A DNA stretch of 37,963 nucleotides from Bacteroidales bacterium (GTDB lineage: Bacteria > Bacteroidota > Bacteroidia > Bacteroidales > WCHB1-69). A model generated the notes under the pieces. The model saw only the letters and a list, made by a program, of their open reading frames with translations. It did no database searches and was not told the DNA's origin. The DNA lies in NCBI GenBank assembly GCA_024682995.1, contig JAIKYR010000130.1, forward strand, positions 1-37,963, written 5' to 3'. The position numbers and the translations under genes are program-made. Positions 15,970 through 23,869 of the stretch are shown here, one piece after another; positions within the stretch are counted from its first letter, which is position 1; the number at the start of each line of letters is the position of its first letter.

Positions 15970-16893
15970 TTAGTATATTCCCAACAACTTCAAGATGAGG
16001 GCCATGCGGACGTACATGCCGTTCTTGGCCTGGTTGAAGTACTGCGCGCGCGGGTCGCTGTCCACCTCGGTGCTGATCTCGTTCACGCGGGGCAGCGGGT
16101 GCAGGATGTACGTGTCGGGGCGTGCGTAGGTCATCTTCTCGGCGTCGAGGATGAAACGGTCCTTGAGGCGGATGTAGTCCTCCTCGTTGAAGAAGCGCTC
16201 GCGCTGCACGCGGGTCATGTACAGGAAGTCGAGCTGGCCCATGTAGGGTTCCATCTGGTCCACCTCCTCGAAGGGGATGCCTTTCTTGCGCACCACCTCT
16301 TCGCGGATGTACTCGGGCACGCGTAACTCCTCGGGGGAAATGAAGATGAATTTCACACCCTCATAATTGCTGAGGAATTTGACCAGAGAGTGGACCGTAC
16401 GCCCGAACTTAAGGTCGCCGCAAAAGCCGTAGGTCTTGTTCTCCACATTGCCGCGGAGGCGTTCCACGGTGAGAATGTCCGTGAGGGTTTGCGTAGGGTG
16501 CTGGTGACCGCCGTCGCCGGCGTTGATGAGCGGCATCTTGATGTAATGGCTGGCCATGCGGGGCGCACCCTCCTTGGGATGGCGCATGGCCGCAATGTCG
16601 GCGTAGCACTCGATGGTACGCAGCGTGTCAGCGATGCTCTCACCCTTTGCGGTGGAGCTGGAGTTGGGCTCTGAGAAGCCGATCACCTTGCCGCCCAGAC
16701 GCAGCATGGCCGCCTCGAAGCTGAAGCGCGTGCGCGTGCTCGGTTCATAAAAAAGAGTTGCCAGAATCTTACCCTCGCAACTCTTGCTGTATTTCTCCGG
16801 ATTGTCCACGATCTGATGAGCCAAATCGAAAATCTCGCGAAATTCTTCGCGCGTGAAATCCGCAGGGTCTATTAAGCATCTGTTTTTTAACAT
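15970..16893 (-). CDS. pyrB: Aspartate carbamoyltransferase catalytic chain
   Basis: The 307-residue catalytic subunit, which condenses carbamoyl phosphate and L-aspartate to N-carbamoyl-aspartate, the committed step of pyrimidine synthesis. The carbamoyl-phosphate binding motif STRTR is at 52-56, followed by [18 protein letters not shown] is at 132-137, and the aspartate-binding/closing region HPLPRVNEI is near the C-terminus. Length and motifs match the class found with a separate PyrI. The start ATG at 16893 has a purine-rich site (AGGAAGGA) a few bases upstream. A -7 box at 16964-16971 would give a leader of about 65 nt. pyrI follows after 90 bp. Confidence 0.97.
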   Translation of the reverse strand: MLKNRCLIDPADFTREEFREIFDLAHQIVDNPEKYSKSCEGKILATLFYEPSTRTRFSFEAAMLRLGGKVIGFSEPNSSSTAKGESIADTLRTIECYADIAAMRHPKEGAPRMASHYIKMPLINAGDGGHQHPTQTLTDILTVERLRGNVENKTYGFCGDLKFGRTVHSLVKFLSNYEGVKFIFISPEELRVPEYIREEVVRKKGIPFEEVDQMEPYMGQLDFLYMTRVQRERFFNEEDYIRLKDRFILDAEKMTYARPDTYILHPLPRVNEISTEVDSDPRAQYFNQAKNGMYVRMALILKLLGIY

Positions 16894-17067
16894 AATAAAT
16901 CCTTCCTATATTTTTTAATTAATAATTGATGACGTGTTGAAAAATCCCCCCGCAAAACCTTTGCAAAAATAGAAAAATAATTTTTTTCAACCCCTAACCT
17001 GTGATTTTTTTTTACAATTTTCCATTTACGGTTTGCGGTTTAAGATTTGCCATATAAGACATAACCG
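16894..17067. other. Non-coding gap before pyrB
   Basis: A 174-bp AT-rich gap with homopolymer T and A runs. It contains the candidate pyrB promoter and the end of the tldD-like transcript. I see no convincing intrinsic terminator hairpin for the latter. Confidence 0.5.
16964..16971 (-). promoter_or_regulatory. Candidate -7 box for pyrBI
   Basis: The minus strand reads TATTTTTG (TAnnTTTG consensus), with a TTG 16 bp further upstream (16988-16990) as a weak, slightly close -33 element. It lies about 70 bp before the pyrB start. Confidence 0.5.
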
Positions 17068-19629
17068 CTAACGGCCAACCGGCAACAGCTCCATCCGGTC
17101 AAACAGCAGCATATTGGGGACTATCACGCTGCAGGGCACCCCCGACATAGGAGGTTCTACACCACTATATTGGGAACCGTTCATCATCATATTATGGGCG
17201 AGCAATTCCTTTGTGGCCGCCGACACGTTCAGGAAATCATAAAAATGACGTTCTTGGGCACAGGCCATCCGAACAGGTATCTCCTTGCCAGTATGCACAT
17301 CCACTTGCACCATATACAGGGGATGGAAATCCGACTCAGACCAATATTCCGACATATTCCGGCTATGGAATTTACGGATAATGTAAGCATGGCTGTATCC
17401 GGCGGCGCGGGCTTTCTTGCAAAGCATCTTTTTCAGATTCTGTGTGTTCGTCGTTTGGTGGCACGTCAAGCGCAACACGCCGGCACCCACCATTGGCCGC
17501 AAACGATTATTTGAAAGGGCCAGCCTCCGATGACCGTTGGATGTCTTGGAAGAGAGTGTGGGCGTACGATCGGAGAGCAGGCTGTAGAGTTCGCCCCGGT
17601 GGATGATTTCCATGTGCGGGGGAACCTTCACTCCTTCGGCATCCACGTTATACTGGCCAATAAGCCGCATACCGCCGTAACTTCCGAAGGTGTCTATCGC
17701 ATCCACGTCGCAGGAGGCATTTATCACTTGCTGCGACAGGCATTTCTCCAACCGACTGCCTACCACATTATGGCGGACATGTTCGCTCAACGGGATACGA
17801 AACGCATATATGCTCTGATTTGTGTTTTCAGTAAACGCATGGGCGAAAAGTTGGGCCACCGCCTCACCTTCCACCAACACTGGCCCGTCGTAATACTGCG
17901 TGGGTTTGGACGCCGCTGCCATCTGTTTCAAACGGTTGCTCAGCAGATTCATCCGTTTCTGCCATTCGGCCATATCGGGCAAATCCTCTAAATCCCGCAC
18001 ATAGACAAGGTCTTCATCGGAGAATTTTCCACCATCGGGTGTCTTGATTTCTGCTGAAAGGTGGATGCATATAACCGAGAAAGGCTGACGGTATTGAAGA
18101 CGGTCGCTGGAATAATAGCACACCTCAGCCTGATAGGCATCCGCATTCACCTGGGATTCTATCGTAGTGTCCTGCCCGAGCATTGCCGACAATTCGCAAA
18201 CCAGTGCCACCATTTTGTCCTTGTCCACAGGTTTATTTTTCTTTTCCGCATCATAAAAACGCGGTTCCTCCCGATAGCCATCACGGGGACGTTTTATGCG
18301 TTCCCATGAATCAAACGAGTTCATAACCACGTTTTTGTATTCGAGTTCCTGCCACGCCTGACGATAAGCAGCATCCAACGAACGGCGCAACAAAGTCCTG
18401 AAATTGTCGTAATGACTGTCCGCCGGCAGGCTCACGGGTTTTGTCTGCTTGTGGAAATAACCCTCCACCCCATCATTGTTCAGCAGGTTGTCACCCAGCA
18501 ACACCCGGCTATCCAGCGTCCGAACAGGCGTTTCTACCATCTGAAGCAGCGTACCGGCACGGGCTTCTGCCTGCAGACTCCAGCCATCCACCCAATAAAA
18601 CTCCGACCGATAGGGCACAGGCATCCCTTTGTCTTGCAATTCCAAATCTATCTCCTCCACCTCATCACGTACAGCACGGAAAAACATATCGGATGCTGTT
18701 TCAACTGCGTGGTCATGATGGGTTTCGTAGGGCGACAATATAAAACGTTCTTTATATTCGGTATAATTATCCCCCGAAAGAGACGGTTTCTCCATATTCT
18801 CCTGAAAATCCCGAAGCAGGCTGTCAACCACGTTGTGCCATTCGTTTTCCGATGGCACAAGATTCGGGCTTATAGTCTCCAATTGTTGATCCACCTTGAA
18901 ATGTGAACCATCGGGCCGTCTTCCCCGTATCGCAAACTTGTAATCCGCTGTTTCTTCATTTTCAACCTCATAGCTTCCTTCACTATCCACGAACCACGAT
19001 CTTCTGCATTCGTAATTCATTATAGCCTCACTCTCACTATTTGACATATCCCGCACATAGGCCGTAATCTGTCCGAGCAAACCCGAGCACACCTTCGGAT
19101 CAAAAGACTCCAGCTGTTTCGGCTGGTAGCCAACCCGTTGCACAGGATGAGTGAAGACATCGTCTTCAGATTGGGCCATAAAATGTTTCTGAATGCGTAA
19201 CGTCTGATATTCTTTACGTGCCGCTTTATAGGCCTCATCCACCGCCGAACGGATGATGCTGCGGACGAGTGGTTCATTTTCATCGTACAACGGCAACAAG
19301 ACAAAGCCTCCTTCGTGATAATTGGTGGCCCGATCCAAGTCACCCACGACAATGTCCACGAAAAGCCAACGCTCGTATGTCGGGTTCGGGGCAACGGGAC
19401 TGCCCATATAAGCAGCCAAGTTGCACGAGTGTTCCTCCACCACCCTCAGCGACATATACGTAACCGGAGCGTCGCCTTTGGAAAGGTTGGAAAACAATCT
19501 GTTATGTTCTTCCTGTAAAATAGTTCCGATAAAATCTTCCTCCAATTCCTGAGGTTGCGCCCAAGTGGCACCCGCCGCACCGAAGCACAGCAACAAGGTG
19601 CAAAAGAGGATTTTACGCAAAGTTTTCAT
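17068..19629 (-). CDS. Secreted TldD/PmbA-like protein with duplicated N-terminal region
   Basis: An 853-residue protein with a Sec signal peptide (hydrophobic 7-20, cleavage near Ala24 in TWA/QP). The C-terminal third has the hallmarks of the TldD/PmbA (modulator of gyrase, peptidase U62) C-terminal domain: GQYNVDAEGVKVPPHMEII with GELYSLLSDR, KTSNGHRRL, and an ending VPCSVIVPNMLLFDRMELL. The HExxxH zinc motif of catalytic TldD is not seen; the equivalent stretch reads VEGEAVAQLFAHAF (586-599), so it may be a non-catalytic TldE/PmbA-type member. Residues about 40-270 (VTYMSLRVVEEHS ... VDIVVGD ... VDEAYKAARKEYQ) reappear in diverged form at about 315-565 (VPYRSEFYWVDGW ... VLLGD ... LDAAYRQAWQELE). 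It starts 15 bp after purA, so it is probably co-transcribed. Its role outside the cytoplasm is unknown. Confidence 0.75.
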   Translation of the reverse strand: MKTLRKILFCTLLLCFGAAGATWAQPQELEEDFIGTILQEEHNRLFSNLSKGDAPVTYMSLRVVEEHSCNLAAYMGSPVAPNPTYERWLFVDIVVGDLDRATNYHEGGFVLLPLYDENEPLVRSIIRSAVDEAYKAARKEYQTLRIQKHFMAQSEDDVFTHPVQRVGYQPKQLESFDPKVCSGLLGQITAYVRDMSNSESEAIMNYECRRSWFVDSEGSYEVENEETADYKFAIRGRRPDGSHFKVDQQLETISPNLVPSENEWHNVVDSLLRDFQENMEKPSLSGDNYTEYKERFILSPYETHHDHAVETASDMFFRAVRDEVEEIDLELQDKGMPVPYRSEFYWVDGWSLQAEARAGTLLQMVETPVRTLDSRVLLGDNLLNNDGVEGYFHKQTKPVSLPADSHYDNFRTLLRRSLDAAYRQAWQELEYKNVVMNSFDSWERIKRPRDGYREEPRFYDAEKKNKPVDKDKMVALVCELSAMLGQDTTIESQVNADAYQAEVCYYSSDRLQYRQPFSVICIHLSAEIKTPDGGKFSDEDLVYVRDLEDLPDMAEWQKRMNLLSNRLKQMAAASKPTQYYDGPVLVEGEAVAQLFAHAFTENTNQSIYAFRIPLSEHVRHNVVGSRLEKCLSQQVINASCDVDAIDTFGSYGGMRLIGQYNVDAEGVKVPPHMEIIHRGELYSLLSDRTPTLSSKTSNGHRRLALSNNRLRPMVGAGVLRLTCHQTTNTQNLKKMLCKKARAAGYSHAYIIRKFHSRNMSEYWSESDFHPLYMVQVDVHTGKEIPVRMACAQERHFYDFLNVSAATKELLAHNMMMNGSQYSGVEPPMSGVPCSVIVPNMLLFDRMELLPVGR

Positions 19630-19644
19630 CCGAATACAATGCTG

Positions 19645-20916
19645 TTATCTGAAGATGGTAGCCGCACGGTCCGGACCCACTGACACGATGCTGATCGGCG
19701 TATGGGTCTGTTCCTCAATATAATGGATGTAATCCTTGAACTCGGACGGCAGTTCCTCGTACGTCTTGCAAGCGCTGATGTCGGTTTTCCAACCCTTGAG
19801 AGTGGTATAAACGGGTTCTATCTGGGCATCCGTGGCGGCGGGCATACGGGTGGTGAGTTCGCCGTTGACACGGTAGGCGGTACATATATTTATTGTATCA
19901 AAATCCGACATGACATCCGCCTTGGTGAGGGCGATGTCGGTCACGCCATTGACCATGAGGGCGTATTGGAGGGCCACCAGGTCGAGCCAGCCACAGCGCC
20001 GCGGGCGACCAGTGGTGGCGCCGAACTCATTGCCCACGCGGCGCAGTTCCTCGCCCGTGGCATCGAACAGCTCCGTAGGGAAGGGTCCGCTGCCCACACG
20101 GGTGCAGTAGGCTTTCACAATGCCGATGGTCTTGCCTGCCAGATGCGGGTCGAGGCCAAGGCCCGTGAACGCGCCGGCAGCGATGGTGTTCGAGGATGTC
20201 ACAAAAGGATATGCGCCGAACTCCAGGTCGAGGAGTGTGCCCTGCGCACCCTCCGCCAGCACAGATTTGCCCTCCTGCAAATATTCATGGAGAACATACT
20301 CGCTGTCAATGCAGGTGAAACGGCGCAGTGTGGCCAATGATTGGTGCCAACGCTCGTCCAACTCGGGCAGCATTTTACTGTAATCGAAACCGTATTGGTC
20401 CAAAATCTCCTTGTGCTGACCTATAAGATGCTGGTATTTAGCTTCAAAGTCCGGCGAGAAGACATCGCACACGCGCAAGCCCACGCGCGCGGTCTTGTCG
20501 GTGTAGGTGGGTCCGATGCCCTTCAGCGTGGAGCCGATCTTCTGCTTGCCCTTCTTGGATTCGTAAGCGGCATCCAGCAGCTTGTGCGTCGGGAGTATCA
20601 GATGGGCTTTCCGGGAGACATAGAGATTGTCGGTCGGAGTGAGACCCATCTTCACCAAAGCCTCAATCTCCTCCTCGAAGATGATCGGGTCGATGACGAC
20701 GCCATTACCGATGATATTGATTTTATCCTTGTGGAAAATTCCGGAAGGGATGATATGCAGCACGTGACGTATGCCATTGAATTCCAACGAGTGACCGGCA
20801 TTCGGGCCACCCTGGAAACGGGCCACCACGTCATAATCCGGCGTCACCACGTCCACAATCTTACCTTTCCCCTCATCGCCCCACTGCAAACCAAGCAGAA
20901 TATCAATTTTATTCAT
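19645..20916 (-). CDS. purA: Adenylosuccinate synthase
   Basis: A 423-residue GTP-dependent enzyme converting IMP and aspartate to adenylosuccinate, the first committed step to AMP. The P-loop-like QWGDEGKGK is at 11-19 (catalytic Asp14), followed by GGPNAGHS. Further on are GSTLKGIGPTYTDK, the IMP-binding TSSNT region, and near the C-terminus the base-binding TKADV. The frame extends to 20985, but the normal N-terminus MNKIDILLGLQ begins at ATG 20916 and the candidate promoter (20942-20949) lies inside the extension, so I use 20916. The tldD-like gene follows after 15 bp. The upstream gene is divergent. Confidence 0.97.
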   Translation of the reverse strand: MNKIDILLGLQWGDEGKGKIVDVVTPDYDVVARFQGGPNAGHSLEFNGIRHVLHIIPSGIFHKDKINIIGNGVVIDPIIFEEEIEALVKMGLTPTDNLYVSRKAHLILPTHKLLDAAYESKKGKQKIGSTLKGIGPTYTDKTARVGLRVCDVFSPDFEAKYQHLIGQHKEILDQYGFDYSKMLPELDERWHQSLATLRRFTCIDSEYVLHEYLQEGKSVLAEGAQGTLLDLEFGAYPFVTSSNTIAAGAFTGLGLDPHLAGKTIGIVKAYCTRVGSGPFPTELFDATGEELRRVGNEFGATTGRPRRCGWLDLVALQYALMVNGVTDIALTKADVMSDFDTINICTAYRVNGELTTRMPAATDAQIEPVYTTLKGWKTDISACKTYEELPSEFKDYIHYIEEQTHTPISIVSVGPDRAATIFR

Positions 20917-20941
20917 ACTGACCTTGTTTTTATTTACGCTG

Positions 20942-20949
20942 CAAAAATA
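20942..20949 (-). promoter_or_regulatory. Candidate -7 box for purA
   Basis: The minus strand reads TATTTTTG (TAnnTTTG), 26 bp before ATG 20916. It supports the shorter PurA start. The -33 element is not clear. Confidence 0.5.
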
Positions 20950-20993
20950 TAAAAAAGGTTTGGACATACGGTGATATATCTGCACCTTTTTTG

Positions 20994-21001
20994 TACTTTT
21001 G
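20994..21001 (+). promoter_or_regulatory. Candidate -7 box for the Omp85-like gene
   Basis: TACTTTTG fits TAnnTTTG, 33 bp before ATG 21035, and forms a divergent promoter pair with the purA box 45 bp away. The -33 element is not clear. Confidence 0.5.
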
Positions 21002-21034
21002 CGACCTCAACTTTTTTTAATTAAAATTGGAATA

Positions 21035-22459
21035 ATGAAAAAATTTGTATCTATTCTTTTATGTCTTTGTCTGATTGGAGTTTACAATGCATCAGCATCC
21101 GATGAAGGCCGTGACAAGCCCAAAGACCCGAAGCCAAAGAAAGAGAAAAAAGAAAAAAGCGAAATCCGCACGGGTTGGACATTCGGCATTCTGCCGAGCG
21201 TGGCCTTTGATGCCGACAGGGGTTTCCAATACGGCGTGCTGGCTAACGTGTATGACTTCGGCGATGGTTCCATTTATCCCGAATATTTCCACTCCCTCTA
21301 TTTCGAAGCCGCCTACACCACCAAGCGGTCGGGCTTATTCCGTTTCGCCTACGACTCCAAGAAGCTCATCCCGAACCATCGTCTGAAAATCGACCTGTCG
21401 TACCTGCCTGATGCATTGTGCGACTTCTACGGCTTCAACGGATACCAGACGGTATATAATAGCGGATGGGGCAAGAAAAAGGCCGACGACTACATCAGCC
21501 GGGCCTTCTACAAATCGAAGCGAGACCTCATCCGTTTTGCGGCCGACATTGACGGCACGATCGGTGGCAACTGGCTGTGGAACGCCGGCATCGGTTTCTT
21601 AGGTTACCAGATCGACCATGTGAACCTCGCCATGATCAACAAAGGCAAGAAGCCGGAGAACATGCTGCCGGAGGTGGACGGTCTTTATGAGAAATACACG
21701 AAATGGGGCATCCTCGCCCCCAACGAAGCCAACGGTGGATGGCATCCCTACCTGCGCGGCGGCCTTTCGTACGACAGCCGTGACCGCCAGCAGAACACCC
21801 GCAAAGGTATGCACGCCGAGATTTTCTGGACCTACAACGCAGCCTTCGGCGAGGACAAGGAGTTCAACAACCTGATGTTCAACGCCAGTTTCAAACATTT
21901 TGTGCCTGTCTATCAAGACTACATCACCTTCGCCTACCGCGTAGCCACCCAGCTGACCGTGGCCGGCAACTCGCCGTTCTACCTCAGCAACTATTACAAC
22001 AACTTATTTATCCAAAGGGTTTTATACGAAGGATTGGGCGGTGCTAACACGCTGCGCGGCATTATGCGCAACCGCATTACCGCACCCGGATATGCTTTCG
22101 CCAACGTGGAGTTCCGCTTCAAGATCTGCAAATTCGACATCGGCAAGGAGCATTTCTTCTTCGGTGTCAACCCCTTCTTCGATGCCGGCATGATCCTCCA
22201 ACGCTATCGCATGGATGAAAACGCTATCCGCTCCTCCATCGCCGAAAACGACCCCGAATTCGACATGAACGATCTGGACAAGTACATTCTTTTCGGCAAG
22301 GATGCCCAAGTGTATCGCCCTCATCTTTCCGCCGGTATAGGTCTTAAACTGATGATGAACGACAACTTCGTGCTCTCCGTGGACTGGGCCGCCCCGTTCG
22401 ACAAACGCGACAACGGCAGTCTTGCCAACTTCTACGTGAAAATGGGCTACATGTTCTAA
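21035..22459 (+). CDS. Omp85-like outer-membrane barrel without POTRA
   Basis: A 474-residue protein with a signal peptide (hydrophobic 4-16, cleavage near Ala21 in ASA/SDEG). A lysine-rich linker (DKPKDPKPKKEKKEKSE) and then an all-beta barrel follow. The strand pattern and the loop GGANTLRGIMRNRI, similar to the conserved L6 loop of the bacterial surface antigen (D15/Omp85) family, followed by FANVEFRFKI, support an Omp85-type barrel. There is no room for POTRA domains, unlike BamA/TamA. The role is unknown; patatin-associated or small-substrate Omp85 barrels of Bacteroidota are the nearest analogues (inference). ATG 21035 places the signal peptide at the N-terminus; an upstream in-frame start at 20999 overlaps the promoter box. 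murB follows after 39 bp. Confidence 0.75.
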   Translation: MKKFVSILLCLCLIGVYNASASDEGRDKPKDPKPKKEKKEKSEIRTGWTFGILPSVAFDADRGFQYGVLANVYDFGDGSIYPEYFHSLYFEAAYTTKRSGLFRFAYDSKKLIPNHRLKIDLSYLPDALCDFYGFNGYQTVYNSGWGKKKADDYISRAFYKSKRDLIRFAADIDGTIGGNWLWNAGIGFLGYQIDHVNLAMINKGKKPENMLPEVDGLYEKYTKWGILAPNEANGGWHPYLRGGLSYDSRDRQQNTRKGMHAEIFWTYNAAFGEDKEFNNLMFNASFKHFVPVYQDYITFAYRVATQLTVAGNSPFYLSNYYNNLFIQRVLYEGLGGANTLRGIMRNRITAPGYAFANVEFRFKICKFDIGKEHFFFGVNPFFDAGMILQRYRMDENAIRSSIAENDPEFDMNDLDKYILFGKDAQVYRPHLSAGIGLKLMMNDNFVLSVDWAAPFDKRDNGSLANFYVKMGYMF

Positions 22460-22498
22460 CCAATCTGTTATTTCCAAGAAAGTTTCAGTTCTCCTTTT

Positions 22499-23503
22499 AT
22501 GATAGTCTATTGGAATCATTCGTTAAAAGATCACAATACATTTAGCATAGACGTGCGGTGTACGCAGTTCTTTGTCATGGATCAGCTTGACGATAGGCAT
22601 ATCCTGCAGAAGGAGAAAATCTTTGCCTCCCCTCACTACATCCTCGGCGGTGGCAGCAACGTCCTGTTTACAAAAGATTTCGCGGGCACCATCATACATC
22701 CGGCATTCAAGGGCATTGAGGTGATGGAGGATTCCGACCAGAGCCGCCTGATCCGCGTGGCCGCCGGCGAAGAGTGGGACGATGTAATCAACTACTGCCT
22801 CCGCAACCGGCTGTACGGACTGGAAAACCTCATCGGCATCCCCGGCTGCGCGGGCAGCGCCCCCGTGCAGAATATCGGCGCGTATGGTGTGGAAGCCAAA
22901 GACTGCATCGAACGCGTGGAGGGCTTCCTCACCGACAATATGCAACCGTTCACCCTATCGGCTGAAGAGTGCTGCTTCGGATATCGGAATTCCATCTTCA
23001 AAAAAAAGCTGAAGGGAAAATGCCTCATCACCCACGTCTGGTTTCGACTCTCCAAAACAGAACACTACACACTGACCTACAAAGCGTTGTCTGATGAGAT
23101 GGCCCAACAGAATCTTTCTTTGGAAACCATCACGCAAAGCATCCTCCGCATACGCAACAGCAAACTGCCCGACATTCGCAAAATCGGTTGTGCAGGCAGC
23201 TTCTTCAAAAACCCTGTCATCACGGAAGAACGATTCCAAAAATTGCAGGCCCAGCATCCCGACCTTGTCTCCCACCCTGCCCCAGGCAAGAAAGTGAAAT
23301 TGTCTGCTGGTCAGCTGATTGAAAAGGCCGGATGGAAAGGCAAACGCACCGGTGATGCCGGCATCTACCCCCTACAGGCCCTTGTACTCGTCAACTACGG
23401 AGGAGCCTCCCCTGAAGAAATCCAGCATCTGTACAAACAGGTGTATTCGGATGTGAGAAAAATGTTCAACATACGCCTAACCCCTGAAGTCAACATCCTG
23501 TAA
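22499..23503 (+). CDS. murB: UDP-N-acetylenolpyruvoylglucosamine reductase
   Basis: A 334-residue cytoplasmic FAD enzyme that reduces UDP-GlcNAc-enolpyruvate to UDP-MurNAc in peptidoglycan synthesis. The FAD-binding GGGSN is at 50-54, PGCAGSAPVQNIGAYG at 115-130, the type I-specific FGYRNSIFK at 160-168, and the catalytic serine in AGSFFKNP (Ser234). Length and the YRxSxFK insert match the E. coli-like type I enzymes. Its stop codon overlaps the next start by one base (TAATG at 23501-23505), so the lipoprotein gene is translationally coupled to it. Confidence 0.97.
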   Translation: MIVYWNHSLKDHNTFSIDVRCTQFFVMDQLDDRHILQKEKIFASPHYILGGGSNVLFTKDFAGTIIHPAFKGIEVMEDSDQSRLIRVAAGEEWDDVINYCLRNRLYGLENLIGIPGCAGSAPVQNIGAYGVEAKDCIERVEGFLTDNMQPFTLSAEECCFGYRNSIFKKKLKGKCLITHVWFRLSKTEHYTLTYKALSDEMAQQNLSLETITQSILRIRNSKLPDIRKIGCAGSFFKNPVITEERFQKLQAQHPDLVSHPAPGKKVKLSAGQLIEKAGWKGKRTGDAGIYPLQALVLVNYGGASPEEIQHLYKQVYSDVRKMFNIRLTPEVNIL

Positions 23504-23865
23504 TGAAACATTCTATCCGACTGATTCTGCTGATTGCCATCCTTGTTCCCCTCTGCTGCGGGTGCGACTGGTCTCACAAACCCAAATTCGACGAGGCATT
23601 GCTGGCGGGCTATTGGATCGAGGGCACCGTACACGAGTACTATAACGCCAACGGCACCGGCTATACCTGGGACACCGCCGATGACGTGACCGAAGAGGAG
23701 GCGCAACCCTTTACCTGGACGCTGGACGGTGCCACACTGACACAGAACCACAAGATGACCATGGGAGGTATCGTGCCCAAGACCTACACCGTCACCAAGC
23801 TGACCGCCTCTACACTCATGTATCACGACAATTTCGGGACTTTCCACTCCTTCATCAAGCAGTAA
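23503..23865 (+). CDS. Small lipocalin-like lipoprotein
   Basis: A 120-residue protein with a lipoprotein signal peptide: hydrophobic LILLIAILVPLCCGC with candidate lipid-acceptor cysteine at residue 19 or 21. The mature part starts a small beta-rich domain (LLAGYWIEGTVHEYYNANGTG ... FTWTLDGATLT ... TLMYHD), the pattern of lipocalin-like domains frequent in Bacteroidota lipoproteins. It would sit on the periplasmic side of a membrane. It is coupled to murB by a TAATG overlap and is 4 bp before the AsmA-like gene. Function unknown. Confidence 0.75.
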   Translation: MKHSIRLILLIAILVPLCCGCDWSHKPKFDEALLAGYWIEGTVHEYYNANGTGYTWDTADDVTEEEAQPFTWTLDGATLTQNHKMTMGGIVPKTYTVTKLTASTLMYHDNFGTFHSFIKQ

Positions 23866-23869
23866 AACC

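Noticed and set aside
20917-20985. A 23-residue N-terminal extension of PurA
   Set aside because: The extension is absent from the normal family N-terminus and contains the candidate promoter.
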